Positions 1-10,374 are shown, numbered from the stretch's first letter. The stretch: DNA of 54,913 nt from Mesorhizobium liriopis (GCF_024053505.1 NZ_JAMXQS010000011.1:1-54913); one strand, 5' to 3'. Numbers and translations: made by a program. Notes: generated from the letters alone by a model not told the origin.

Positions 1-1
1 C

Positions 2-418
2 TATGCTGGCATCACCATCCAGTCGGCAGTTATTTATGCGCTCAACCCCATCCCGCTTCAGGATCTCTGGATCCTTCCCGTTCTCATCATCGTCTACGGA
101 ATGATCAGCGTCCCGTTCGTGGCGGCCGGGCTTGCAGTGTTTGGCCTCCCCTTGACCCAACCCTTGCGGCGCTATGCTGACCATTGGTGGGTGGTAATCA
201 TTGCCGCTCTGTGGGGCGCAGTATCGGGTGAGATCGTCTACACCTTTATCGACAACGTCATCTTTGGCGCCAACTGGCAGTTCGGCACAGTCAGCCCCCA
301 AAGCCTTGGGCCCATTTATGGCGTGCCCACCGCCCTTGCATGGTGGGTATTCCGACGGCGCGGCTGGCGGCGTGAAGAACAGCTCGCTGCGACAAACGGA
401 ACACACCTGCAAGGATGA
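2..418 (+). CDS. Hypothetical integral membrane protein, 5' end cut off
   Basis: The reading frame is open from the first bases of the window to the stop, so the gene begins upstream. A Met exists at 101, but the codons before it read as a continuous hydrophobic protein (AGITIQSAVIYALN, then LPVLIIVYG), so 101 is unlikely to be the true start. The visible part has about three hydrophobic segments and a basic, tryptophan-containing C-terminal tail. I recognise no family. It could be a small membrane protein of unknown role. Confidence 0.6.
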   Translation, partial: YAGITIQSAVIYALNPIPLQDLWILPVLIIVYGMISVPFVAAGLAVFGLPLTQPLRRYADHWWVVIIAALWGAVSGEIVYTFIDNVIFGANWQFGTVSPQSLGPIYGVPTALAWWVFRRRGWRREEQLAATNGTHLQG

Positions 419-558
419 CCGCGGGGGGGCATTTTGGCCCACGTTGCTCGGACTAAAGCCATCCAGAGCCACGCCGAACGCGCTTATGTGCCTTGCTAAC
501 CGCCCTCCCCGTTCCATCTGGTTGCCGAGGCATCACACGCATTTGGATGGCAAGCAGT

Positions 559-867
559 ATGGGCACCACTCTGACCGCACAGTTCGAAACCCGTCGCGAG
601 GCCGAAATGGCCGTTGAGCGGCTCGTCCAGCAATATGAGATCGAACGAACCGATGTCTTCATCGCAGCGGCAGGCGCGGAGAACACGGCTGGCGAAGAGC
701 TCAGCGGATCAGACACGGAAGCGGGTCAACCGAGCCCTGAAGACCGCGACGATGCTCCTTTGAACGGCACTATCGAAGTGTCAGTCGATGTCGAGGATGA
801 GGCGAAGGTCGAAAAGATCCTCGAAGCGTTCAGCGAGTTCCACGCGAGCGATGTCGAGCAAGACTGA
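559..867 (+). CDS. Small acidic hypothetical protein
   Basis: About 102 residues from the Met at 559; another in-frame Met lies at 547, and neither has a clear ribosome binding site. The N-terminus (TLTAQFETRREAEMAVERL) resembles the alpha/beta start of small ferredoxin-like or general-stress-type proteins that begin with a strand and a Glu/Arg-rich helix. It is followed by an acidic, low-complexity middle and a C-terminal strand-helix (GTIEVSVDVEDEAKVEKIL). The two halves look like a duplicated beta-alpha unit. Function unknown; this reading frame has more coding character than the overlapping ones. Confidence 0.6.
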   Translation: MGTTLTAQFETRREAEMAVERLVQQYEIERTDVFIAAAGAENTAGEELSGSDTEAGQPSPEDRDDAPLNGTIEVSVDVEDEAKVEKILEAFSEFHASDVEQD

Positions 868-959
868 TGCAGCCGTGAGCTTGTGGCCTGCCACTGTCGC
901 GCTGCCTATCAGGCCGCGTTGCGAACGATGGGCAGGCTCCTCAGGCGAGAGCGGTCGGG

Positions 960-1379
960 TTACGTTTTGCGGCTTCTGCCCAAGCCCATGGATCGTGCGA
1001 TCTCGACACGCCGCTTCGAGTAGCTCTCGGCGACCATGGGGTAGTCGCTCGGGAGGTTCCACTTTGTGCGGTACTGGTCGGGCGTCATGCCCTGCTGTGC
1101 CAGATGTCGTCTGAGCGAGCGGTAGGGCTTACCGTTTTCCAAACTGATGATGTGATCAGTGCCGACGGACCGCTTCACACTCACCGCAGGCTTCTGCTTC
1201 TCCGCAACTTCGGGAAGCGGCGATGCAACATCTGCTCTTCTATCAAGCCCCGACAGCGACTGATGCACTGAAGCGATCAGGCTCGCCAGTTTGTCGACGG
1301 GCACATGATTGCTCCCAACAAAGGCGCTGACGATGTCGACGGTATACTCAAGGGTTTTCGAAGGCACGGCACTTCTCAT
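960..1379 (-). CDS. MucR/Ros-family transcriptional regulator lacking zinc ligands
   Basis: 139 residues, the usual length of MucR/Ros proteins. The N-terminal region has the family helix TVDIVSAFVGSNHVP. The C-terminal DNA-binding part shows LENGKPYRSLRRHL, then MTPDQYRTKWNLPSDYPMVAESYS, which is the MucR signature. In Ros the zinc is held by Cys-x2-Cys and two His. Here both Cys positions are replaced (HIISLENG), the first His is kept (RRHL) and the second is Gln (LAQQG). Mesorhizobium loti homologues without zinc are known to fold and bind DNA. Family members control exopolysaccharide, motility and cell-cycle genes. No strong ribosome binding site was seen before the ATG at 1379. Confidence 0.85.
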   Translation of the reverse strand: MRSAVPSKTLEYTVDIVSAFVGSNHVPVDKLASLIASVHQSLSGLDRRADVASPLPEVAEKQKPAVSVKRSVGTDHIISLENGKPYRSLRRHLAQQGMTPDQYRTKWNLPSDYPMVAESYSKRRVEIARSMGLGRSRKT

Positions 1380-1520
1380 GCTGGATCAGGGGCGCACCGC
1401 GGCTGTAAGTTGCGCAGTTGGCAAGGCGCGAACGATGTCCGCTCAAACGAATGCGGCAAGGAGGTACAGATCGCTTGATACGCTCCGCCGTCTTGATCGG
1501 TCATGACCAAGGTTTCCTTG

Positions 1521-3128
1521 TCAGGCGACCAAGCGCAGTTTGGCTCTCCGCTTGTCTTTGTCCTTTGCCTGTGGGGCCGGAATGGCAATGGCAAGTGGAT
1601 CGGGTGATGTGTTGGTGAGGTTGTTCGATGCGTTGGCCTCAGCGACATCTTCCAGCTTGAATAGCATCGCCCGGTCATTGAGGGTTGTCGCCTCGTACGA
1701 CAATGTCTCGGCGGTCATTGTCATCTCTTGTGCTGCACCAGCATTTGCTTGCGTGACCTGGTCAAGCTGGATGATGGCCTGGTTGATCTGATCGATCCCG
1801 ATCGACTGCTCGCGGCACGAAGCGGAGATTTCGCCCACGAGCTTTGCCGTGTCACGAATGTCGGGCAAGAGCTGCTCGAACATCGCTCCAGCGCTTTGTG
1901 AGGCCGACAGAGTGTCGGTAGAAAGCTGACCGATTTCTGCTGCGGCCTGCTGAGAGCGCTCGGCCAGCTTTCGCACCTCTGATGCCACCACGGCGAAGCC
2001 CAAGCCGTGTGAGCCCGCCCGGGCGGCTTCGACGGCAGCGTTGAGTGCCAGAAGGTCGGTTTGCCGCGCGATCTCGCTGACAACCCTGACCTTGTTCGCA
2101 ATCGTTTGCATGGCTTCAAGCGACTGAACGATGGCTGCGTGGCTGGTTGTGGCTCGATCAGCGGCAGTGGCAGCAATCCGCTCTGCCGCGGCCGCATTGT
2201 CCGCGTTCTGACGGATGTTTGCGGTCATCTCCTCAACGGCCGCCGATGTCTCCTCAGACGCCGAGGCCTGCTGAGCCGAGCCCACCGACAGCTGTTCGGC
2301 TGTTGCCGAAGACTGACGTGATCCGCCTTCAACGTTCCGCGTTGCCCCAACCACGTCTGCGATGATCGCGTTGAGTTTGAGCCGCATCTGGCAGATCGAA
2401 GTCAAAAGATCGCCGATCTCGTCATTGTAGGAATGCACAATGCGTTCGGAGATGTCACCGCGACCAATCTTATCTGCATGATGCATCGCGAGCCGGATAC
2501 CGCGACCCAGCGTCCAGGCAATCCAGACCGCAGCAGCCATGCCAGCCGCAAGGGCTGCCACAATCAATGCGATCTGAATGGAGCGTGTGCGCTCATACAC
2601 GGCCTGAGCATTGCTGACGAAGCGTGCGGCATCCGCAACTTCGGTGGTCTCCAAGGCTTTGAGCTGGGCGAAGAGCTGCGAAGCCAATGGCGCCTGCTCT
2701 GCTTCGATCAGTGCAATGATCCGGTCGCCGCTTGCGCTCCGCCCCTCGGTTCGCTCCTTGGCAGCTTCTGCCAAGACTTTCTCCTGAACCGCTTTGTTCT
2801 GGGCAATGAGCGGCATCAGGTTCTGCAACTCGGCTTGGGTCGCTTCGGCTGTGATGCGGCCCCAAGTTGCCTTGAGCTCCTCTTCAAGCTTGGTGACATG
2901 GCTTCGCTCAGTGGTGATCAGCGAGCGCAACAGTTCGCGCCGGGTCTCGGTCACCTCCTGCTCGATACGTTGAACAGCTCTGACCTTCTCGAAAGGCCCA
3001 GCTGCGAAGTCAGACATGGCGGCATTGGTTTGAGACAGGCTGGCAAGGCTGGAATAGCCTGACGCAGCCACAAGAAGAAGCACGCCGCCAAACGCCAGCG
3101 CGAGTTTTGATCGAATAGTGAGACGCAC
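1521..3128 (-). CDS. Methyl-accepting chemotaxis protein
   Basis: 535 residues from a GTG start. Layout: an N-terminal membrane segment (about 10-28), a helical periplasmic sensor of about 160 residues of the four-helix-bundle type, and a second membrane segment (about 185-208). A HAMP linker and a long cytoplasmic coiled coil follow. The signalling tip is intact ([21 protein letters not shown], then [16 protein letters not shown]). It should sense an unknown ligand and signal to CheA/CheW. The C-terminus is a lysine-rich, proline-containing tail with no CheR-docking pentapeptide visible. It is divergent from the c-di-GMP enzyme gene starting at 3445. Confidence 0.93.
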   Translation of the reverse strand: MRLTIRSKLALAFGGVLLLVAASGYSSLASLSQTNAAMSDFAAGPFEKVRAVQRIEQEVTETRRELLRSLITTERSHVTKLEEELKATWGRITAEATQAELQNLMPLIAQNKAVQEKVLAEAAKERTEGRSASGDRIIALIEAEQAPLASQLFAQLKALETTEVADAARFVSNAQAVYERTRSIQIALIVAALAAGMAAAVWIAWTLGRGIRLAMHHADKIGRGDISERIVHSYNDEIGDLLTSICQMRLKLNAIIADVVGATRNVEGGSRQSSATAEQLSVGSAQQASASEETSAAVEEMTANIRQNADNAAAAERIAATAADRATTSHAAIVQSLEAMQTIANKVRVVSEIARQTDLLALNAAVEAARAGSHGLGFAVVASEVRKLAERSQQAAAEIGQLSTDTLSASQSAGAMFEQLLPDIRDTAKLVGEISASCREQSIGIDQINQAIIQLDQVTQANAGAAQEMTMTAETLSYEATTLNDRAMLFKLEDVAEANASNNLTNTSPDPLAIAIPAPQAKDKDKRRAKLRLVA

Positions 3129-3444
3129 AAAATAACCCCATGAGTTCGACCGATCCCCTCTCCCAAGGGCTGCAATCGATCGAGTGATGGGGAGCTAGGC
3201 CTGCAGGGCTTAACGAACAGGCCGATCTTACGTCGCGTCAGCAAGATAGCGAGCACGCCGAGGGAAAGACCTCAAACGTGGTTACGCAACCCGCAACGGC
3301 AGCTGGCGTCACACGTCGGAGGCGAGCCATTCGAACTCTATCCAATCCTGAAGCAACGCAAAGTTCACCGAGAAGTCAAACAACCTACCTGCCTTAACGC
3401 ACTTCACTCTTCTCCCTGCGATTGCTGCAGGCTTGGAGGGAAGA
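3129..3444. other. Divergent intergenic region between the chemotaxis receptor and the GGDEF-EAL gene
   Basis: 316 bases between two divergent genes, which must hold both promoters. I see no convincing open frame, terminator or strong palindrome. The only clear signal is the ribosome binding site GGAGGG at 3436-3441 for the plus-strand gene. Confidence 0.6.
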
Positions 3445-5808
3445 ATGCAGGCACTCTACACATGCCTTGGCGATCTGCATGACGGCCGGCTGCTGCTGAT
3501 CGCTGCGATGATCTGCATCGTCGGCGTTTATGCATCCTTCTCGATTGCCGCGCATGCCGGCCGCAGCGAACGCCGCGCCCGCACAAGCTGGGGGCTTCTC
3601 AGCATTCTGGCGGCTGGTGCCACCGCTTGGGCAACCCACATGATCTTGCTTCTGGCATTCCAGCCCGGGATGCTGTCGGGCTTCGATCCTGTGCTCACCG
3701 TCCTCTCGCTGATCGTCGGCTTGGTTGTAATCGGTATCGGCATGGGGCTATCGATTGGTCGGCACAGCGCAACAAGACGCTTTGGTGCGGGCACCATCCT
3801 CGGTGCAGGTATCGTCGGGTTGCACTATCTGGGCCAAGCGTCCTATCGCGTCACGGGCGAGACGCACTGGGATGGCTCGCTTGTTACCTCCTCATCCGTG
3901 CTCGGCATGCTGATCTGCGGGCTTTCCATAGTATCAGCCGGGGCGCGCAGGAAACCGTTGCGGCCATTGTCGGCGCCCCTTCTGCTGCTGTCCATCGCCG
4001 TGATCCACATCGGCGGCATGCTAGCCATGCAATTGTTGTTTGATCCGAGCATCTCACTGCCGCCAACGGCTCTGTCCCCTGAGACAGTGGCACCTGCGGT
4101 TGCCGCAGTCAGTCTTGGCCTGATCGCTCTCGCCTTCGTCGGGTTGCGCTTTACTATCAATGCCAAGCTTCAGGCCCGCCGCGACCAACTGCGACTGCGT
4201 GAACTCGCCAGTGTCGCGATCGAAGGCCTGGCGGTCTGCAACGACGGGATCATCGTTAGCACGAACGCCAGTCTCGAGCGCCTGTCCGGCTATGAGCAGG
4301 ACGAACTTATTGGCAGACCGATCGCTTCCCTTTTGATGGGCCAGCAGGTCGCTTCGCTCCCGTTGGGCGAGGAACAGGATGCGAAGCTTCTGCATCAGCA
4401 AAATCAAGTCGTGCCGGTGCGCGTCGTTCGAAGCGAAGTGAAGCTCGGCAGCAAGGCGCAGACCGTGATTGCCGTGCGCGACCAGCGCGAGCGCCTTCGC
4501 ACAGAAGCTCACATTCGGGTACTAGCCTACACCGACGCCTTGACTGGTCTCGCCAACCGTCAGCGCTTCAACGACCTCCTGGAGGAGCACGCGGCTGCCT
4601 GCGCCTACGGTGTCGAATGCTTCAGCCTTCTGCTTCTCGATCTCGATCAGTTCAAGGCCGTCAACGATACGCTGGGTCATGGGCTCGGCGACAAGCTGCT
4701 TAAGGCAGTGGCTGAGCGGCTCACCGCCATCAGCAATTCAAATGACGTCGTTGCAAGGCTCGGCGGTGATGAGTTTGCCATCATCATCACAGGCAGGACA
4801 GATGCTGCCAGACAGAGGGCAGACGCCTTGCTTGAAGCATTCAGCATGCCCTTTGCAGTCGATGGGCATATGCTTGGGATCTCCACCAGCATCGGTATCG
4901 CCTCAGCCTTCGAGAATGGGTTTGATCCAATCGAACTCACCCGCAAGGCAGATCTGGCGCTTTACGAAGCCAAACGCGAAGGGCGGAACAAGTATCGTCT
5001 GTTTGCCGATGAACTGAGCCTCAAGGCGCAGGCGCGTCGAAGCCTGGAACTCGACTTACGCCACGCATTGGCGCACGACCAACTCAGCGTTTACTACCAG
5101 CCGCAGGTCGATCCAAGGTCGAGCACGTTCGAAGGCGCGGAAGCGCTTGTCCGGTGGTTCCATCCCGAGCGCGGCTCGATTGCCCCCATCGACTTCATCG
5201 CAATTGCTGAAGAGGCTGGACTGATCGCCAAGCTGGGTGAGTTTGTGCTGCGTGAGGCCTGTCGCGAAGCAGCAAACTGGCCTGAGGCCACAAGGATCGC
5301 CGTCAATCTGTCTCCCATCCAGCTGCGTGATCGGCAACTGCCAAATATTGTCCGAGCCATCCTCAACCAGACCGGGCTGCCGGCGGAAAGACTGGAACTG
5401 GAAGTCACCGAAAGCGCCTTGCTGCATGACGATGGCGTCACCTACAGCAACCTTCATACTTTGCAGGCCTGCGGCATCCGCATTGCACTCGACGACTTCG
5501 GGACAGGCTACTCGTCGCTCAGCTACCTGCGCCGCTTTCCCTTCAGCAAGATCAAGATCGACCGCTCATTCGTCAGCCAGGTGCCGCACGATGCCGACAG
5601 CATGGCGATTGTCGAAACCGTAATCACGCTCGCGCACAGGCTGGGTATGACTGTCACGGCCGAGGGGGTCGAGACCCATGCACAGCTACACTTTGCTGCG
5701 CTCAAGGACTGCCAACAGGCACAGGGATACTTGGTGGGTAAACCGATGGATGCAGAGGAGTTGCGGCTGCAGTTCCTTGAAGAGAAGCAACTGAAAGTTG
5801 GGACGTAA
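3445..5808 (+). CDS. MHYT-PAS-GGDEF-EAL cyclic-di-GMP enzyme
   Basis: 787 residues from the ATG at 3445, preceded by GGAGGG about 4 bases upstream; a TTG at 3433 in the same frame lies before that site and is rejected. The N-terminus has about seven membrane segments with MHYT-like motifs (AWATHM, GLHYLG, VIHIGGML), thought to be a metal or gas sensor. A PAS domain follows at about 255-345. The GGDEF domain has an intact GGDEF at about residue 440, but the usual upstream RxxD inhibitory site is NSND, so feedback binding is doubtful. The EAL domain has EALVRW at about 566 plus DDFGTGYSS and the EGVE motif, so both catalytic cores look complete. It probably both makes and breaks c-di-GMP. Confidence 0.94.
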   Translation: MQALYTCLGDLHDGRLLLIAAMICIVGVYASFSIAAHAGRSERRARTSWGLLSILAAGATAWATHMILLLAFQPGMLSGFDPVLTVLSLIVGLVVIGIGMGLSIGRHSATRRFGAGTILGAGIVGLHYLGQASYRVTGETHWDGSLVTSSSVLGMLICGLSIVSAGARRKPLRPLSAPLLLLSIAVIHIGGMLAMQLLFDPSISLPPTALSPETVAPAVAAVSLGLIALAFVGLRFTINAKLQARRDQLRLRELASVAIEGLAVCNDGIIVSTNASLERLSGYEQDELIGRPIASLLMGQQVASLPLGEEQDAKLLHQQNQVVPVRVVRSEVKLGSKAQTVIAVRDQRERLRTEAHIRVLAYTDALTGLANRQRFNDLLEEHAAACAYGVECFSLLLLDLDQFKAVNDTLGHGLGDKLLKAVAERLTAISNSNDVVARLGGDEFAIIITGRTDAARQRADALLEAFSMPFAVDGHMLGISTSIGIASAFENGFDPIELTRKADLALYEAKREGRNKYRLFADELSLKAQARRSLELDLRHALAHDQLSVYYQPQVDPRSSTFEGAEALVRWFHPERGSIAPIDFIAIAEEAGLIAKLGEFVLREACREAANWPEATRIAVNLSPIQLRDRQLPNIVRAILNQTGLPAERLELEVTESALLHDDGVTYSNLHTLQACGIRIALDDFGTGYSSLSYLRRFPFSKIKIDRSFVSQVPHDADSMAIVETVITLAHRLGMTVTAEGVETHAQLHFAALKDCQQAQGYLVGKPMDAEELRLQFLEEKQLKVGT

Positions 5809-6540
5809 TCAATCTGCGGATAGCGGACCTTCTCTGAGAGCCTGTCCTGAGATCAGAAAATGGACTTCGTACTAATTCGGAGAGTGCTTCCAGGATTCCG
5901 TGTGTTGGGATATCGGAGATCCTGTTTAACGCAGTCTATGACCACGGACGCGTGAGGCTCACTGTTCCAATTGTCGAGGTCGAAATTTTTCTGGTGCAGG
6001 AGATCCTGCCAACATCTAACGCGAGCCGTTGAAAAGCTTGCCTGTCCGATTTCCAACTTCTGATCTCTTACTGTGCCAACATACCAATGGCGGCTTTCGG
6101 CGAATCTTCAGGGTGGGTGGAATGGCCGGAATGAGGTGCTAAGCGGAATGTCGGAACTTGGGCCGGGAGCCGACCGTCCGGTTTTGGGTAGAATCGATGA
6201 AAAGCTGCCGTTCTGCGTTCTATCCTGCTGATGTCACTTGTGGGTGCGAATACACGTATGAATATCTGACGTGAGGTCTAAGGGTCGGGATAGGAATTAG
6301 CCCTTCTCCCTCTTCTCGATCAAATGCCACCCCCCGACACGACGGCGTTTCTGCCTCCGTCACGGCATCAGGCATACCACAGGAGCAGACCTGGAATCCA
6401 ATAGTTGGGATCGGTAGAAGTGCCCGCTTTCCAGCGCGCAGGGGGACCTCAGCCCGCTTCGAAAAGCAGGCTTCATGTGCTTCGAGTTGCCATACGCGAC
6501 CATGACCGTCAGAGGTTGGGTGGATAGGCCTGTCAGCCAC
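5809..6540. other. 732-base intergenic region, no supported gene
   Basis: Convergent gap between the GGDEF-EAL gene and the SLC13 gene. Open frames of 67 and 106 codons exist on the minus strand, but their composition (scattered Cys, Pro, His and Ser, with no motif) does not look coding. It contains one copy of a dispersed intergenic repeat at about 6130-6178, described separately. No terminator hairpin with a T-tract was seen. Confidence 0.55.
6130..6178 (+). repeat. Dispersed intergenic repeat, copy A
   Basis: Shares AAGCGGAA and, 12 bases on, GGGCC-(2 or 3)-AGCCGACCGTC with copies at 16273-16322 and 48894-48931. All three lie between genes and in the same orientation. Only a degenerate core of about 45 bases is alignable by eye. 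Confidence 0.45.
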
Positions 6541-8310
6541 TCACTGCAGCGGCCACACGATCAGCAGCAACGGCACGGCAACGAGGATGACGATCAGCGA
6601 GAGCGGCGCTCCAAGTCGAGCGTAGTCGCCAAACCGGTAGCCACCTGGTCCCATCACCAGCGTGTTGCACTGGTGTCCGATGGGCGTGAGGAAGTCGCAG
6701 CCCGCCCCGATCGCAACCGCCATCAGAAAGGCATCGGGCCGGAAGCCGAGATCGTGGGCGAAGCCGGCGGCGATCGGCGCCATCACGAGAACCGTCGCAG
6801 CGTTGTTGAGAAACGGTGTTACGGCCATCGCAGCGACAAGGATGAGTGCGAGTGCGCCATAAGGCGGCAGAACCGTTCCGACCTCCGCCAGCTTGGCCGC
6901 AATCAGGTCGGTCGCACCCGTTGTTCTCAAGGAGTCGCTGACGGGGATCAATGCTGCGAGCATCACAAGAATGGGTCCGTCGAGTGACCCATAGACCTCG
7001 CGCAGTGGAATAACCCGAAATGCAACCATCGCCGCAGCCGCGGCAAAGAAGGCAACCGGGACCGGAACGACGCCGAAAGCTGTGGCGCCGATGGCGAGTA
7101 CAAGGATTAGGACCGGTACGAAACCGCGTCGCACCGATCCGAGCCTTATCTTGCGCTCTGCCAACGGAAAAAGATCGAGTTCCCGCAACGCCACAGGCAG
7201 GCTTTCGGGGCTGCCCTGAATGACGACCACGTCGCCAGAACGCAGCATTGCCTGGCCGAGGCTTTCGGTGACGCGCCCGTTGCGGCGGCTCAAGGCGATG
7301 AGGTTGACATTGTATCGATCGAACAAGGTCAATGCCTCGGCCGAGCGCCCGATCAGTGGCGAGGATTCTGAAACCACCGCTTCAACGGAATGGAAATCCT
7401 CATCCGTGTTCGCTCCACGCCTTTCACCGGTCACGCTGAGGCTGGAATGCGCAACAAGCCGGTCAAGTGCTTCGGCCTCGCCCTCGATCGTCAGCCTGTC
7501 GCCTTTTTGCAGAACGGTGTCCGGCAATGGGGTCAGCGACGTAGTCTTGTCGCGCGCAATCGAAACGATCTGCACATCTTCATCGCCCGACGCGCGCAAA
7601 TCGCCAACGGTCATGCCGATCAGCGACGATCCCTCAACGATGATCGCCTCGGTGACATAGTTCTTGATGTCGATCGCCTCGTGAACATCCGCGCTGACGC
7701 GTTGCCGTTCTGGCAGAAGCCGATGGAAGAGAACGAGAAACAGGATGCCCACGAGCGCCAAGGCAGCACCGACCGGCGTGAAATCGAACATCGTGAACGG
7801 CTCGCCCGTGATCTCGCCTCTCATGCGAGAGACAACCACGTTCGGCGAGGTTCCAACCTGCGTCATCAGTCCGCCGAGAAGTGCCCCGAATGCCATAGGC
7901 ATCAAAAAACGCGAGGGTGAGACATTGGACCGGCGCGCGAACTGAAACGCGATCGGCATCATGATGGCGAGCGCGCCTATGTTCTTGATGACGGCTGACA
8001 GGAGCGTGACGACGCCAACCAGGATTAAAAGCTGAGCGGACACGGTTTTAACACCGGGCAGAAAACGCTGGATCGCGTATTCCATGACGCCGGACCGCGC
8101 GACACCGGCACTGACGAGGAGGGCGCTGCCGACAATGATGACAATGTCGTCACTGAACCCGTTGAATGCTCGGTCGAAGGGAACGATGCCGACTGCAATG
8201 GAGGCCAGGAGTGCGCCGACTGCCACCAGATCGTAGCGGAAGCGGCCCCACAGGAACGCGGCCATCATCAGCACGATAACCGATGCCGACAGGATCTGCT
8301 CGTTTGTCAT
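6541..8310 (-). CDS. SLC13-family permease with two TrkA_C domains
   Basis: 589 residues, ATG start. Two blocks of membrane segments (about 1-180 and 400-589) surround a soluble middle with two TrkA_C (RCK_C) domains at about 215-290 and 310-385, recognisable by SLIGMTVGDLRASG and SPLIGRSAEAL followed by GDRLTIEG and GDVVVIQG. The second membrane half contains the DASS-type stretch TPFLNNAATVLVMAPIA and FLTPIGHQ. Such proteins move divalent anions (sulfate, dicarboxylates), often with sodium. The substrate cannot be told from sequence. It lies downstream of a ClC gene on the same strand with a 156-base gap. Confidence 0.9.
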   Translation of the reverse strand: MTNEQILSASVIVLMMAAFLWGRFRYDLVAVGALLASIAVGIVPFDRAFNGFSDDIVIIVGSALLVSAGVARSGVMEYAIQRFLPGVKTVSAQLLILVGVVTLLSAVIKNIGALAIMMPIAFQFARRSNVSPSRFLMPMAFGALLGGLMTQVGTSPNVVVSRMRGEITGEPFTMFDFTPVGAALALVGILFLVLFHRLLPERQRVSADVHEAIDIKNYVTEAIIVEGSSLIGMTVGDLRASGDEDVQIVSIARDKTTSLTPLPDTVLQKGDRLTIEGEAEALDRLVAHSSLSVTGERRGANTDEDFHSVEAVVSESSPLIGRSAEALTLFDRYNVNLIALSRRNGRVTESLGQAMLRSGDVVVIQGSPESLPVALRELDLFPLAERKIRLGSVRRGFVPVLILVLAIGATAFGVVPVPVAFFAAAAAMVAFRVIPLREVYGSLDGPILVMLAALIPVSDSLRTTGATDLIAAKLAEVGTVLPPYGALALILVAAMAVTPFLNNAATVLVMAPIAAGFAHDLGFRPDAFLMAVAIGAGCDFLTPIGHQCNTLVMGPGGYRFGDYARLGAPLSLIVILVAVPLLLIVWPLQ

Positions 8311-8466
8311 TCAGAAGACGGCCCCCCTTTGCGCGCCATATGAACAGCCGGCTCCAACGCGGACAGAAGATCATTGTTGCTCGACAATTCAGGAGCAGTC
8401 CGACGTTGCCGAAGGATGTGGCCCGGCGGCAAGATGACGAGAGGCATTCGTCGCGCCGCAGGCGGC

Positions 8467-10374
8467 TCAGGTCTCGCCTGCAAGATCGCGCCGCGCCTTG
8501 TCCAGCTCCTCCGCATAGCGCCGCATCAGGTGGCCTTCGGTCATCAACCCGACAACGCGCCGTGTACGGAAACTGTCGACGACAGCCAGTTCTTCAGCCT
8601 TGGCCGCTTCGAAGATGTCGGCGGCCGCCTTGGCATTCATGGGCGGGATGAGCACGGTGTCTGGAAAGCGGATCAAGCTTCGAACGCTTCCCTGCTTCTC
8701 CCCTTCTGCTGAAACATCGGCATGCGCGTCGGGCACGAAGATCATGCCTGCATATTCCTCGCCGTCCTTGAGCGCGATCACGCGTTGCGCCGAACCGAGC
8801 GGGAAGAGAATGCGGAACGCCGCCAAGGACGTGTTCTCGCTCACTGTGCGGACATCGCTTCGCATCATGCTGCGCACCGTCAGATTGCGCATCCAGCCGA
8901 CATCGTGCGCACTGCGGATCGTCTCGCCACGCAAGTGTAGGCGCCAGGTCGAGAACGAATAACCGAACACCGAGCGCACGACGAGCGAGGACACGATCGC
9001 AGCCGCCAGCACGATGCCAGTAAGGCTCAGGTCCCGCGTCGCCTCAAGTGCCAAGAACGTCATGGTGAGCGGCCCGCCAACCACGCCCACGGCGAGTGAT
9101 GTCATGCCAACGACGGCGGCGACGCTCGTGTGTATGCCCGCTGAAGGAAGAACGATCGCGAACAGGGTTGCGAACATGTTGCCCAGAAGGGCGCCGAGAA
9201 ACAGCGACGCGAAGAAGAGGCCGCCGCGAAATCCAGACCCAAGCGAGACGACGGAAGCCAAGACTTTCAAGACGAAGACGGTCGCGATCGCCCAGAAACT
9301 GAAATGCATCGTCAGATAAAGGTGCATCGCCCCATGCCCGCTTGACAATATCTGTGGCGAGATCATTCCGAGCAAGCCAATGATGACCCCGCCCAATAGG
9401 GGCCGAACGGCCGACGGCGCCTTGATCGATAGAAATCCGCGCTCGACCAGAGTTACCAGTTGCATGATGGCGATCGAGGCAAAGGCGCAAATTGCACCGA
9501 GAAGCAGAAATGGCAGATACTGGTGGGGCAAGATCGGAAGCATGGCACCGACTTCGATCGGAAACTGTTCAGCTCCCAACCAATCGGCCATCAGTGAGGC
9601 TGAAACCGCAGCCGCCATGACTGGCGCGACATTGGCCAGCGAGTAGACGCCGATGATGAGCTCGAAACCATAGAAGGCACTAGTGAGAGGGGCGCCGAAC
9701 GCGGCAGCAATGGCTCCTGCCGCACCGCACCCCACGAGAACGCGCACATCGTTGCGTCGCAACTTGAGCGCACGAGCGAGCCTTGAGGCCAAGCCCGCCC
9801 CCACCTGCGTGAAGCCGGCCTCCAGTCCGACCGAGGCACCGAATCCGCTCGAAATCATGGTTTGCGCGGCGACGATCCATGTATCGTTGAGCGACATCCG
9901 GCCACCGTAGAGTGCATTGGCCTCGATCGGATCGAGCAGGGGCCGGTTACGATACCGGCGAAGAAAATAAGCCGCGATCCCCATGATGAGGCCGCCCGCA
10001 ACAGGGACAACCGCATCCGCCAGACTCGAAAGATGCAAAAGGCCGGACAGGCGCACATCGACTGGCAGCGAAAACAAGCTCGCATGCATCATCTGCACGG
10101 TGCGGCTCATGAGCGTCACGAAGACGCCGGCCACCGCGCCGACCAGGCAAGCCAGCAACACAGTAGAAATGCCCTTGGCCTGAAGAATGCCGCCGATCCT
10201 GACACCATGGCCATGGGCAAGCTTCAGATGTTCGCGAATGGCTAAGGTCACGGTCAAATCAAGCTTGATGGGGGCGCGAAACGTGCAAAAAAGCGTAAGG
10301 CACGAAAATTGGCTTCGCGTGTACCGAGGATAGTGCAATCGAACAATCGGTTCGACCGTTCTCGTTGACCACAT
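8467..10374 (-). CDS. ClC-type anion channel/transporter with C-terminal CBS pair
   Basis: The open frame is 635 codons, but the first 40 or so residues (many Cys, Arg, Thr) look non-native. A GTG at 10251 beginning TLAIREHLKLAHGHG is a likelier start, though it has no strong binding site. The ClC core spans about residues 65-480, and two CBS domains follow from about 495 to the end. The key signatures are unusual: the GREGP motif reads GLEAGFTQ, keeping the gating Glu, and no GSGIP motif is visible where PIEANALYGGRMS stands. FELI replaces the FIIEE stretch that carries the proton-path Glu of exchangers. Channel-like behaviour or an anion other than chloride is possible. Confidence 0.85.
   Translation of the reverse strand: MWSTRTVEPIVRLHYPRYTRSQFSCLTLFCTFRAPIKLDLTVTLAIREHLKLAHGHGVRIGGILQAKGISTVLLACLVGAVAGVFVTLMSRTVQMMHASLFSLPVDVRLSGLLHLSSLADAVVPVAGGLIMGIAAYFLRRYRNRPLLDPIEANALYGGRMSLNDTWIVAAQTMISSGFGASVGLEAGFTQVGAGLASRLARALKLRRNDVRVLVGCGAAGAIAAAFGAPLTSAFYGFELIIGVYSLANVAPVMAAAVSASLMADWLGAEQFPIEVGAMLPILPHQYLPFLLLGAICAFASIAIMQLVTLVERGFLSIKAPSAVRPLLGGVIIGLLGMISPQILSSGHGAMHLYLTMHFSFWAIATVFVLKVLASVVSLGSGFRGGLFFASLFLGALLGNMFATLFAIVLPSAGIHTSVAAVVGMTSLAVGVVGGPLTMTFLALEATRDLSLTGIVLAAAIVSSLVVRSVFGYSFSTWRLHLRGETIRSAHDVGWMRNLTVRSMMRSDVRTVSENTSLAAFRILFPLGSAQRVIALKDGEEYAGMIFVPDAHADVSAEGEKQGSVRSLIRFPDTVLIPPMNAKAAADIFEAAKAEELAVVDSFRTRRVVGLMTEGHLMRRYAEELDKARRDLAGET

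Noticed and set aside
5853-6056. 67-codon minus-strand open frame
   Set aside because: No start signal or recognisable pattern; lies in a gene-free gap with a repeat.
6220-6540. 106-codon minus-strand open frame next to the SLC13 gene
   Set aside because: Composition rich in Pro, Cys and His with no family pattern; probably chance.
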